From: Alphaproteobacteria bacterium
GTDB taxonomy: Bacteria > Pseudomonadota > Alphaproteobacteria > Micavibrionales > Micavibrionaceae
DNA length: 6,380 bases
Assembly: GCA_030639165.1 (NCBI GenBank)
Contig: DAOWDF010000012.1
Coordinates: 1 to 6,380, forward strand
Direction: 5' to 3'
Under the pieces are notes generated by a model. That model was not told the origin of the DNA. It ran no database searches and was given only the letters and a program-made list of their open reading frames with translations. This document shows positions 1-5,890 of this stretch, piece after piece (positions within the stretch are counted from its first letter, which is position 1; every line of letters starts with the position of its first letter). The position numbers were made by a program, and so were the translations under genes.

Positions 1-531
1 GAAAGCCGAAAGCATATTCTTTGCTAATGGTTTTAGGTACTTCCAAGTATCAAATGATTTTTGTGACATATGGGCATTTACAAGAACTGCAGGAATAGAG
101 CGATGTTTAAGCTCGTAGAGCATATTTGGCCAAAGTTCAGATTCCATCCATATCACTGCATCTGGTTTCCAGTGTGTAATAAATTTTGCTGTCCATTTGG
201 GGTGATCTAACGGGTAGAATTGATGGAAGGCTTGTGTTGGTAACTTATCAGCCATTATTTTGGCGGAGGTTATTGTTCCAGTTGTTACAAGAATATGTAG
301 TTCATTATTAAGTTCCAGCAACGTATTAATTATAATAAGTGTGGACTGAGCTTCTCCTACGCTTGCTGCGTGTAGCCAAATTAGTTTGCCCTCAGGCCTT
401 GCTTTAGTGATTTGCGCCTTTTTTTCTAATACGCGATCAGGGATTTCTTTACCAGCTTTGATGCGTTTTCGTAGAATAGATGAAATAATAGGGGCACTGG
501 CAGATGTTATTATTCTGTATAGCTTATACAT
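1..531 (-). CDS. waaA: 3-deoxy-D-manno-octulosonic acid (Kdo) transferase, N-terminal part (runs off left edge)
   Basis: This GT-B glycosyltransferase moves Kdo from CMP-Kdo onto the lipid A precursor at the inner face of the cytoplasmic membrane. The first 177 codons are present out of a usual ~420, so only the N-terminal acceptor-side domain is visible. Residues 1-20 form the short hydrophobic membrane-contacting start typical of the family. WLHAASVGE at 52-60 is the family hallmark; its final Glu (E60) aligns with the catalytic Glu of Escherichia coli WaaA. MESELWPN at 129-136 is the second diagnostic block, followed by VNAHMS (151-156). The ATG at 531-529 is preceded by AAGGA about 9 nt upstream. 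It lies 30 bp downstream of the second Cys-rich exported gene and is probably cotranscribed with it. The Shine-Dalgarno sits in a small inverted repeat (542-556). Identification rests on seen motifs plus family knowledge; truncation is only due to the window edge. Confidence 0.95.
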   Translation of the reverse strand, partial: MYKLYRIITSASAPIISSILRKRIKAGKEIPDRVLEKKAQITKARPEGKLIWLHAASVGEAQSTLIIINTLLELNNELHILVTTGTITSAKIMADKLPTQAFHQFYPLDHPKWTAKFITHWKPDAVIWMESELWPNMLYELKHRSIPAVLVNAHMSQKSFDTWKYLKPLAKNMLSAF

Positions 532-541
532 AGCAGTGCAT

Positions 542-556
542 CCTTGGTAATCAAGG
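542..556 (-). promoter_or_regulatory. Small inverted repeat covering the waaA ribosome binding site
   Basis: CCTTG at 542-546 and CAAGG at 552-556 can pair around a 5-nt loop. In the minus-strand mRNA the downstream arm carries the AAGG of the waaA Shine-Dalgarno, so folding would partly hide it. A 5-bp stem is weak, so any effect on translation is an inference; it is too short and lacks the U-run to be called a terminator. Confidence 0.25.
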
Positions 557-561
557 TTATA

Positions 562-1491
562 TTACTTACCGTAACAACCAGCAGCAACATCGCCACCACC
601 ACCACCAGTTAATGGAGAGCCACCAGGATGATAACGACAACCAGCTTGTAAACAAACAAACTCATTATAATTTATTGGGCCAGGTGATTGCCCAGTAACT
701 TCTACGCCTGTAGGGATAGGGTCTCCACTACATGGGCAGTTTCCGCCAGCACAGTCTTGCGCAGCAAGCTGCCCTAGGTAGGTTTGCACAGGGTCATTTG
801 TCCATGGCCCAGATACGAGAGCGACATTTATATTGTTTGTCCACTCAGATGCTATAGGCGTACATGCGGTAGGTAAGTGACGCTTATCGTCATTTGATGC
901 ATATTCTTCAAATGGATAGAAACCATCATATTCAGATTCAGTGAAAATATTTATACATTTTGCAGCATGCCATACACGGGACATGATGTCGCAGCTGTAT
1001 GGAGAACCAGCGCTTACATTAGCCTGAACAGTATGCTTAATCGCAAGGCCAGCAGGGTGCCCACCTAATAAGCCAGGGTAATATTCAAAATTTTCTTCCA
1101 TATAAGGTTTTAGTGAACCGAGAATTAAATCTTCTAAGGCGTCATCCATACTAGAGCTACCTAATGGTGAGCCATAATTACTAGTATCACTTAACATTTG
1201 GTCGGCATGGTCGGCTAGTTCCCAAAGCAAACGGTCAAAGCAGGTGTATTCAAAAACACTATCAGGCTTTAGAATTATATTCTGGTTTTGCGTTATTTCT
1301 CTTTGTGCCTCAAGCCATGCACGAGCGGCCATTGATTCGTAATATTTTTCATCACAAGGTGAATCTGCAATTACAGGAGCACCAGCAGCTGCAGCATGCA
1401 CTTTTGCAGGATTAAGGGTTATGCAGGCAAATAATATAAGTAATAGCATGAGCATAGGATTAACTCTGCTTAATATTGTTGCTATATTCAT
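562..1491 (-). CDS. Exported cysteine-rich protein of unknown function (paralogue A)
   Basis: I do not recognise this 309-residue protein. Residues 1-33 look like a Sec signal peptide: hydrophobic core 13-26, then AKVHA before a probable cleavage near 33. The mature part has 11 cysteines (46, 84, 167, 179, 210, 247, 252, 254, 280, 285, 306), suggesting a disulfide-bonded periplasmic or surface protein. It shares with the gene upstream (2843-1563) the blocks KPDSVFEYTCFD (75-86), YMEENFE (130-136), SRVWHAAKC (171-179), PTGV (260-263) and AGCRYHP (283-289). The C-terminus is Gly-rich, encoded over a short (CCA)5 triplet run at 593-607. The reading frame stays open upstream to a possible start at 1578, overlapping the previous stop, but the ATG at 1491 has AAAGGTG just upstream and puts the signal peptide at the N-terminus, so I chose it. 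Family, partner and function are unknown; a secretion-apparatus or adhesin role would be a guess. Confidence 0.8.
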   Translation of the reverse strand: MNIATILSRVNPMLMLLLILFACITLNPAKVHAAAAGAPVIADSPCDEKYYESMAARAWLEAQREITQNQNIILKPDSVFEYTCFDRLLWELADHADQMLSDTSNYGSPLGSSSMDDALEDLILGSLKPYMEENFEYYPGLLGGHPAGLAIKHTVQANVSAGSPYSCDIMSRVWHAAKCINIFTESEYDGFYPFEEYASNDDKRHLPTACTPIASEWTNNINVALVSGPWTNDPVQTYLGQLAAQDCAGGNCPCSGDPIPTGVEVTGQSPGPINYNEFVCLQAGCRYHPGGSPLTGGGGGDVAAGCYGK

Positions 1492-1521
1492 ATCTTTCAC
1501 CTTTATTCTTCTACAAACTTT

Positions 1522-1551
1522 ATTGTAATCAATTTTACTATATTTACGCAA
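1522..1551 (-). promoter_or_regulatory. Possible internal promoter ahead of paralogue A
   Basis: In the 71-bp gap between the two Cys-rich genes, the minus strand carries TTGCGT (1551-1546) and TACAAT (1527-1522) separated by 18 bp, a fair sigma70-type match. Transcription would begin around 1515, roughly 24 nt before the ATG at 1491. The region is very AT-rich, so chance matches are likely. Confidence 0.3.
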
Positions 1552-1562
1552 ATAGCTTTTTG

Positions 1563-2843
1563 TTAAAACGGTAAGCATTCACCTGTTGTCGTGCTGGGGA
1601 TAGGGTCTCCCCATGTATATGGTACTTTATTTGGCGCATAATAACAGCCAGCATTAGGGCATATATGGTCGTAATGAAACTCGTAACTTCTTTGAAGGAG
1701 TAATACATTATCCGCATTGGTTGAATTTGATAAGTTATAAGTAATGATAGGGACGCCAGTTGGTAGTGGGCTGGAGCATGGAATATCTGGGTCATCATAA
1801 CCCTCGGCTATATTGAAAAATGTATTTATGCCATAAAATGAGGCATAAGGAAAATCATTGGCTCCATTATCACAATTATTTGAAACATTTATAATGTCAT
1901 TGGAAAAATCGGTAATAACGCCGAGGACAGGGGCGCCTGCAGCGGGGCAACCTGAGGTTAACCCACCACTTGGCATGCCGCCAGTAGGGCTAGTTGAGCC
2001 AGAGCTGGTTACATCAAGTTTTGTAGAGTTTGCTCCAAATTCAACAGTATCCGAAGAGCTTTTTCCAGGAGAGCACTCTTCTGGAATTGATCTAGGGTCG
2101 GCCAAAACCAAACTCTCAAATGATCTGAAACGATCATCCTCACCAAAATCAAGGCATTTTGCCACGGTCCAGACTGTACTCATATGAGAGCAATTATAGC
2201 TGTTTGCACCAATAGAGCTATTGATGGTGTTGTCTATTGTCGTGCCTTCACCTAGAAACGTATGGTCAAAATTTTCATCTATGTAATTTTGCAGAGTAGG
2301 GAGCAGAAAAGACTCCAAAATATTGTCCAGCCGAACATCGGAGAAAACAGACCATTCTAGTTGATCTGCAAAACCATCATTTGCGCCAGTATTATTTATT
2401 ATTTCAGTTTCAAAATGGTCAGGCCAAACGCCAACATATGTACTTGCATAGCCAGCTGTCCATTTTTCAATCACCATGCCTTGCCAATAATCACTCTCAC
2501 TGAATATAGGCCCTGCGTTATGTGCGGCCATCGAAACAAATTGATCAAAACAAGTATATTCAAGAACACTGTCGGGCTTATGAATAATTTGCTCACTCAT
2601 TATAATTTCACGATTAGCCTCCATAAATGCTCGGCTATAAATTTGATTCATGAAATTAGCATCACAAGTGCCGCTGCCAGTTTTAGCATTGTTATCATTG
2701 GCATTTGTATAGACATTATACCCCGTACAAGGTATTCCAGGAGAGCATGAGGCAGCTTGTGCATGAGGTGCACTATTGGCCATAAAGAATATGGCTAAAA
2801 ATAGAGAATATAAGGTATGTCGTGTTATTTTCAGCATTCCCAC
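1563..2843 (-). CDS. Exported cysteine-rich protein of unknown function (paralogue B, longer copy)
   Basis: Unrecognised 426-residue protein. It begins with a clear Sec signal peptide (hydrophobic 11-22, SAPHAQA before a cleavage near residue 30). The mature part carries 13 cysteines (33, 39, 60, 98, 218, 230, 257, 299, 324, 356, 395, 400, 423). Conserved blocks shared with paralogue A are EANREI (75-80), HKPDSVLEYTCFD (88-100), YIDENFD (187-193), MSTVWTVAKC (221-230), PTGV (361-364) and AGCYYAP (398-404). It is longer than A because of an insertion around 120-170 and a Ser/Thr/Gly-rich, probably flexible linker at 262-298. Start choice: GTG at 2843 has AAGAG six bases upstream; the ATG two codons later (2837) is an alternative and changes nothing. 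It follows the small exported gene by 15 bp, so it is probably in the same operon. Periplasmic or surface localisation is inferred from the signal peptide and Cys content; no function is assigned. Confidence 0.85.
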   Translation of the reverse strand: MGMLKITRHTLYSLFLAIFFMANSAPHAQAASCSPGIPCTGYNVYTNANDNNAKTGSGTCDANFMNQIYSRAFMEANREIIMSEQIIHKPDSVLEYTCFDQFVSMAAHNAGPIFSESDYWQGMVIEKWTAGYASTYVGVWPDHFETEIINNTGANDGFADQLEWSVFSDVRLDNILESFLLPTLQNYIDENFDHTFLGEGTTIDNTINSSIGANSYNCSHMSTVWTVAKCLDFGEDDRFRSFESLVLADPRSIPEECSPGKSSSDTVEFGANSTKLDVTSSGSTSPTGGMPSGGLTSGCPAAGAPVLGVITDFSNDIINVSNNCDNGANDFPYASFYGINTFFNIAEGYDDPDIPCSSPLPTGVPIITYNLSNSTNADNVLLLQRSYEFHYDHICPNAGCYYAPNKVPYTWGDPIPSTTTGECLPF

Positions 2844-2858
2844 TTTGAACTCTTAAAC

Positions 2859-3311
2859 TTACTCAGTCTTAAGTATATACATTTTTTGTGTTGGCGACCA
2901 TATATATATATCAAAGTTATAATCATTTATTTCGAATTTAAATGCTAGCAAGTCATTAATTTTATAAGTTGATGTTGCTCCAACCATTAAATTTCTAGCT
3001 CTAATATTTGATAATAGAACTATACTATCTTTTGTTTCAGCTAATATTAGGTGAGTACACAATCCATCTTGAACATTACATTTTTTGCGTTTTAAAATAT
3101 ACTCATTAACCCCGTCATTGTTTAGGTCACTATTAGCGATACTATACAGAGATAGGTCTGTCTCATAGCTTTGCCATAGAAATTCGTTTATGCGGGGTTT
3201 TAAGGAAGTGCTTATTTCGTCACTATAATTAAGACCTTCAACAGCGCTAGCTACATTGGCTAATGCTGTAATGCTAAATGCTAATAATAAAGTTATTAGC
3301 AATGATCTCAT
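2859..3311 (-). CDS. Small exported protein with an Asp/Asn-rich, FG-GAP-like calcium-loop motif
   Basis: Unrecognised 150-residue protein. Residues 1-23 are a signal peptide (hydrophobic 4-18, ANVASA before the likely cut), leaving a mature protein of about 127 residues. SDLNNDGVNEYI at 61-72 matches the D-x-N-x-D-G-x-x-E calcium loop found in FG-GAP/VCBS beta-propeller repeats and EF-hand-like sites, but there is only one copy, so a full propeller is not present. Two cysteines (78 and 85) could form a small disulfide loop. The rest reads as alternating beta strands (YILKRKKC, THLILAE, LAFKFEI, FDIYIW). Its ATG overlaps the stop of the DUF3126 gene as ATGA, which points to translational coupling and compensates for a poor Shine-Dalgarno. 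Calcium binding is inferred from the motif only. Confidence 0.75.
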   Translation of the reverse strand: MRSLLITLLLAFSITALANVASAVEGLNYSDEISTSLKPRINEFLWQSYETDLSLYSIANSDLNNDGVNEYILKRKKCNVQDGLCTHLILAETKDSIVLLSNIRARNLMVGATSTYKINDLLAFKFEINDYNFDIYIWSPTQKMYILKTE

Positions 3312-3538
3312 TTGCTGCTTGGAAGATTGAGGTCTATATCAAGGATCGCCATATTGAAATCATAGGATGTTTCGCCTTCATCTATAATTTTATAGATAAT
3401 ACCAATAAACTCTCCGCCTACCATAACTTCGATAGAATCGTCAGCTTTTTCCCTCTTTTTAACAGTGATACCAGAGCATTTAAATGTGCGCTCTAGGTGG
3501 GCTTTTAATTCTGACATTTCTTCTGGGCTAAAACTCAT
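3308..3538 (-). CDS. DUF3126 family protein
   Basis: A 76-residue cytosolic protein, no signal peptide or membrane segment. The pattern fits the DUF3126 family of short alphaproteobacterial proteins: an N-terminal helix (SPEEMSELKAHLERTF, 4-19), a basic strand, VGGEFIGIIYK (40-50), then the near-invariant tail GETSYDFNMAILDIDL (55-70). Length is normal for the family. Function is unknown. The ATG at 3538 is preceded by CAGGAA seven to eight bases upstream. It lies 25 bp after the broken acyltransferase gene and its stop overlaps the start of the exported gene downstream (ATGA), so it sits within the same transcript. Family assignment is from memory of the conserved tail and not from a search. 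Confidence 0.8.
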   Translation of the reverse strand: MSFSPEEMSELKAHLERTFKCSGITVKKREKADDSIEVMVGGEFIGIIYKIIDEGETSYDFNMAILDIDLNLPSSK

Positions 3539-3563
3539 TTTATATTCCTGTATCTAAAAATTA

Positions 3564-4325
3564 TTACGTTATAGTGGATACTGCTTTGTGGCATGCTTTG
3601 GCAAGTGTTTTTCTGTCTTCATAGTCATGTGCTTTGATGGGTGCATGGAAGTTAAGTGATATTTCTGCACCGTTATTTTGGGCAAAGCGCCATAAATGCT
3701 CACCTAAGGGGGTGTCCATATTTATATGCCATGAATATAGATCACGATCATCCTGTGTTTTTATTTTTCTACCATTGACGCTTTCCATTTTAATAGTAAT
3801 GGGTTGGATAAATAAATCTGGTAGATTTTCCTTGAGAGCAATAGAGAAGAGGCTAGATTTAAATGGCAATACCTCTTTGCCATCTGTTTAATTTCCTTCA
3901 TGAAAAACTATAAGGCTTTTTCCTTCGTCTAACATATTATCAAGTGCATATCTGGCTTGTTTTGCATCAGAACGATCTCGGCTGATAAATGCAGTTTGCT
4001 GGAGCTTTGAGAGCATGCCAAAAACTGGCCAAGAAGCTACATCTTTTTTTGCAACAAATGAGGCGCGTAATATGCTGGCCATAACGGGAATATCTAAATA
4101 TGAGATATGGTTGCTAACATATATAGTTTGACTGCCCGTAAAGGGGGTTCCGATAACTTTAACTTTTATCCTAAATATTGCACATACGCTTTTTTGCCAA
4201 AAGTAGGTGAGGATATATGCTCCATTTCCTTTGTGAAATAATAATACCAATAATTGCAATGGTACAATTATTAGGCACAATAATACGAATAGGAAAAATT
4301 TGAATGCTGCGATTATATTATTCAT
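3564..4325 (-). pseudogene. olsA: Lyso-ornithine-lipid / lysophospholipid O-acyltransferase (PlsC family), broken by an in-frame stop
   Basis: Reads as a single 254-codon PlsC/LPLAT frame (acyl transfer to a lyso-lipid at the inner membrane) with one internal TAA at 3890-3888. N-terminal part: a hydrophobic anchor (10-30), the catalytic HX4D box as NHISYLD (H73, D78), VAKKDVASWPVFG (92-104) and FISRDRS (113-119), the FxxR box. Motif III, normally FPEGT, reads F-H-E-G-N (141-145) and is followed directly by the stop. After it, without frame change, come TDGKEVLPFKSSLFSIA and a normal C-terminal domain to 3564. Total length is normal for the family. It starts 11 bp after olsB, the usual olsB-olsA partnership, hence OlsA rather than PlsC is preferred. 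A product ending at 3888 lacks the motif III Pro and the C-terminal third and should be inactive. A TTG at 3869 could restart the second part but lacks a well-placed ribosome site. Sequencing error remains possible. Confidence 0.85.
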
Positions 4326-4336
4326 TTAGAACTCTA

Positions 4337-5164
4337 TTATTTATTGCCTTGTCCAGGCATAGTTTTTTGTATTTTACGCTCGTAATATTTGCGGTAGCGA
4401 TCTGTCATTAGGTCGGTTTGAACAACGATACAGACATCAATAGTGTTAAATTGCGGGTCTATAACCGCGCCTTCACCGATGGAAGCTCCGAGGCGCAAGT
4501 AACCTTTGATTAGTGGGGGCAGGGAGGAAAAAGCTCTGCGCTCATTAATGCTGTCTTTATCCTCTATATTCATATCAACATAATGTTCTTTTAAGGCTAT
4601 TGGCCTTATATCGTCAGCTGTGGAGTGGAAATGATGCAGATATGATAGCTGCGTTGCTATATCACTAACATCAATCCCCTGAAAGCTGGCGCAACCAAAA
4701 AGAAGGTCAATATTATGGTCAGTGATATAATCAGCGATCCCTTGCCACAAAAGATTAAGGATAGGCTTTGTCCTATAATCGGCAAGTACACACGATCTGC
4801 CAAGCTCAAGTAGAGATTTATCACTATTAATAAGATTTTTTAGCTCGTACTCATCACTAGAATAAAAACGACCGTGTTGTTCAGCAACCTTCTGGCGGAG
4901 TAGTCTGTAGGTACCAACAATTTTTTCATCATTTGTCTTTGTATCTTTCACAAGAACAATCAAGTGATCGGTCACGGCATCAAAGTCATCAAAATCACGC
5001 TTTTGAGCCTTCATATCCGCGCTAGGTTTTGCTCCATATTCCTCGTAAAACACTTGATAGCGCAGCTCTTGCGCTTGCTTAATTTCATTAGCATTGCACG
5101 CAAGCCTTACATAAGCACTTATATTATTGCTATTAGGTAACTTTATTGAAGCAGACTTATTCAT
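4337..5164 (-). CDS. olsB: L-ornithine N-alpha-acyltransferase (OlsB-like, GNAT fold)
   Basis: Likely transfers a 3-hydroxy-acyl chain from acyl carrier protein to the alpha-amino group of ornithine, giving lyso-ornithine lipid, a phosphorus-free membrane lipid precursor; OlsA completes it. The 275-residue length is usual. Family blocks in order: LRYQVFYEEYGA (34-45), DDFDAVTDHLIV (59-70), VGTYRLL (83-89), LELGRSCV (119-126), LLFGCASFQGID (154-165) and the C-terminal LPPLIKGYLRLGA (215-227) with FNTIDVCIVV (239-248). No signal or membrane segment is seen; it should act at the membrane face from the cytosol. The ATG at 5164 lacks a good Shine-Dalgarno, but the conserved domain begins by residue 18, so no other start fits. 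It is the first gene of the minus-strand train and the olsA-like gene follows by 11 bp. A related hemolysin-like acyltransferase of unknown substrate is the main alternative. Confidence 0.88.
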   Translation of the reverse strand: MNKSASIKLPNSNNISAYVRLACNANEIKQAQELRYQVFYEEYGAKPSADMKAQKRDFDDFDAVTDHLIVLVKDTKTNDEKIVGTYRLLRQKVAEQHGRFYSSDEYELKNLINSDKSLLELGRSCVLADYRTKPILNLLWQGIADYITDHNIDLLFGCASFQGIDVSDIATQLSYLHHFHSTADDIRPIALKEHYVDMNIEDKDSINERRAFSSLPPLIKGYLRLGASIGEGAVIDPQFNTIDVCIVVQTDLMTDRYRKYYERKIQKTMPGQGNK

Positions 5165-5257
5165 TATAATTGCTGGCTTTACATTAAATTATTATTTTAC
5201 TTATCCTAATGAATAGAATTATATGGTCAAGATAATTTAGTGTTATGGAGGAAATTT
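5165..5257. promoter_or_regulatory. Divergent intergenic region between olsB and the phosphatase gene
   Basis: These 93 bp separate two divergent genes and must hold, or lie within, the promoters of both. The stretch is strongly AT-rich. GATAAT at 5231-5236 is a possible plus-strand -10, but no convincing -35 at a proper spacing was found, and no convincing minus-strand pair either. The one clear signal is GGAGG at 5247-5251, six bases before the phosphatase ATG. Confidence 0.35.
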
Positions 5258-5725
5258 ATGAAATCGGTATTATTTGTTTGTACTGGCAATATTTGTAGAT
5301 CACCTACGGCAGAGGCTATATTTAGAGATCGAGTATTGAATAATGGCCTAGAAGCTACCTATGACTCTGTTGGTGTGCAGGGCTATCATGTTGATGAGGC
5401 ACCTGACCATAGATCTATAGTAGTGGCAGAAAGTCATGGTATTCCTATGGGGGATCTGGCTGCAAGAAAACTTGATATAGGGGACTTTGATCGCTTTGAT
5501 TTACTTATTGCCATGGATAGGGGACATCAAAGCTCTATGCTTGCCATGGGCAAAAATGATGGGCATCGCAGTAAAGTTAAACTATTGCTAGATTACCACA
5601 AAGATTATTGCGGCATGGATGTTCCTGACCCATATTATGGTGATATGCTAGGGTTTGAGCAGACTTATAAATTGATAGAAAAAGGTATTGATGCGCTTAT
5701 TTATAGGCATTTTACAGATAAGTAG
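5258..5725 (+). CDS. Low-molecular-weight protein tyrosine phosphatase
   Basis: Cytosolic cysteine phosphatase of the LMW-PTP/arsenate-reductase-like fold, 155 residues, a normal length. The P-loop C-X5-R-S is at the N-terminus: VCTGNICRSPTAEA (7-20) with nucleophile C8 and R14. The general acid Asp is D124 in DVPDPYYG (121-128), and the second Tyr after DP is kept. LLIAMDRGH (82-90) is the usual central strand. Substrates of bacterial members are often tyrosine kinases of exopolysaccharide systems, but none is visible here, so the substrate is unknown. Start: a GTG six codons upstream (5240) keeps the frame open, but the ATG at 5258 has an ideal GGAGG six bases before it and begins directly at the conserved KSVLFVCTGN. 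It is transcribed away from olsB, and is followed 80 bp later by a tRNA gene. Confidence 0.95.
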   Translation: MKSVLFVCTGNICRSPTAEAIFRDRVLNNGLEATYDSVGVQGYHVDEAPDHRSIVVAESHGIPMGDLAARKLDIGDFDRFDLLIAMDRGHQSSMLAMGKNDGHRSKVKLLLDYHKDYCGMDVPDPYYGDMLGFEQTYKLIEKGIDALIYRHFTDK

Positions 5726-5750
5726 CTAAAAAAACATTTTTTGTGTAGCT
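5724..5750 (+). terminator. AT-rich hairpin after the phosphatase gene, possible terminator
   Basis: AGCTA at 5724-5728 can pair with TAGCT at 5746-5750, and the A-run 5729-5734 with the T-run 5737-5742, leaving a 3-base bulge. It overlaps the phosphatase stop codon. The stem is nearly all A-T and no long U-tract follows, so intrinsic termination is doubtful. Confidence 0.25.
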
Positions 5751-5755
5751 ATAGC

Positions 5756-5784
5756 TTGCATTGAGTAATTAGTTGGAGTATGTT
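5756..5784 (+). promoter_or_regulatory. Predicted promoter of the tRNA-Arg gene
   Basis: TTGCAT (5756-5761) and TATGTT (5779-5784) are separated by exactly 17 bp, each four or five of six matches to the sigma70 consensus. Transcription would start near 5791, about 15 nt before the mature tRNA 5' end at 5806, a normal leader length. Confidence 0.45.
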
Positions 5785-5805
5785 CCGTCATCTTTTAGGC
5801 ACAAT

Positions 5806-5882
5806 GCGCCCGTAGCTCAGTTGGATAGAGCGCCTGATTACGGATCAGGAGGTCAGGGGTTCGAATCCTCTCGGGCGCACCA
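5806..5882 (+). tRNA. tRNA-Arg (anticodon ACG)
   Basis: Full 77-nt cloverleaf with the CCA end encoded (5880-5882). Acceptor GCGCCCG (5806-5812) pairs with CGGGCGC (5872-5878), discriminator A5879. The D arm has GCTC/GAGC. The anticodon stem is CCTGA/TCAGG (5833-5837, 5845-5849) around loop TTACGGA, placing ACG at 5840-5842. The variable loop is AGGTC, and the T arm AGGGG/CCTCT encloses TTCGAAT. A34 is expected to be converted to inosine by TadA so that it reads CGU, CGC and CGA. The gene is intact and the 3' side is immediately followed by mobile-element debris. Confidence 0.98.
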
Positions 5883-5890
5883 TTTGATTT

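Noticed and set aside
1492..1578. An upstream start at 1578 for paralogue A
   Set aside because: It would add 29 mostly charged residues ahead of the signal peptide, overlaps the preceding stop, and the ATG at 1491 has the better ribosome site.
1858..2187. Plus-strand open frame of 109 codons
   Set aside because: Lies wholly inside paralogue B on the opposite strand, has no recognisable domain or ribosome site.
2361..2750. Plus-strand open frame of 129 codons
   Set aside because: Antisense shadow of the N-terminal half of paralogue B; the composition is that of a complementary frame.
3278..3496. Plus-strand open frame of 72 codons
   Set aside because: Antisense to the DUF3126 gene, which has a family match and a good ribosome site.
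3564..3869. A separate 101-residue gene starting at TTG 3869
   Set aside because: It is the in-frame C-terminal third of the acyltransferase interrupted at 3888; the TTG has no properly spaced ribosome site and the fragment lacks the catalytic HX4D box.
3888..3890. Stop-codon readthrough or recoding of the TAA in the olsA-like gene
   Set aside because: Nothing around the TAA resembles a known recoding signal, and the neighbouring motif III residues are also abnormal, which points to mutation or sequence error and not to programmed readthrough.
3634..3891. Plus-strand open frame of 85 codons
   Set aside because: Antisense to the C-terminal part of the acyltransferase; no own signals.
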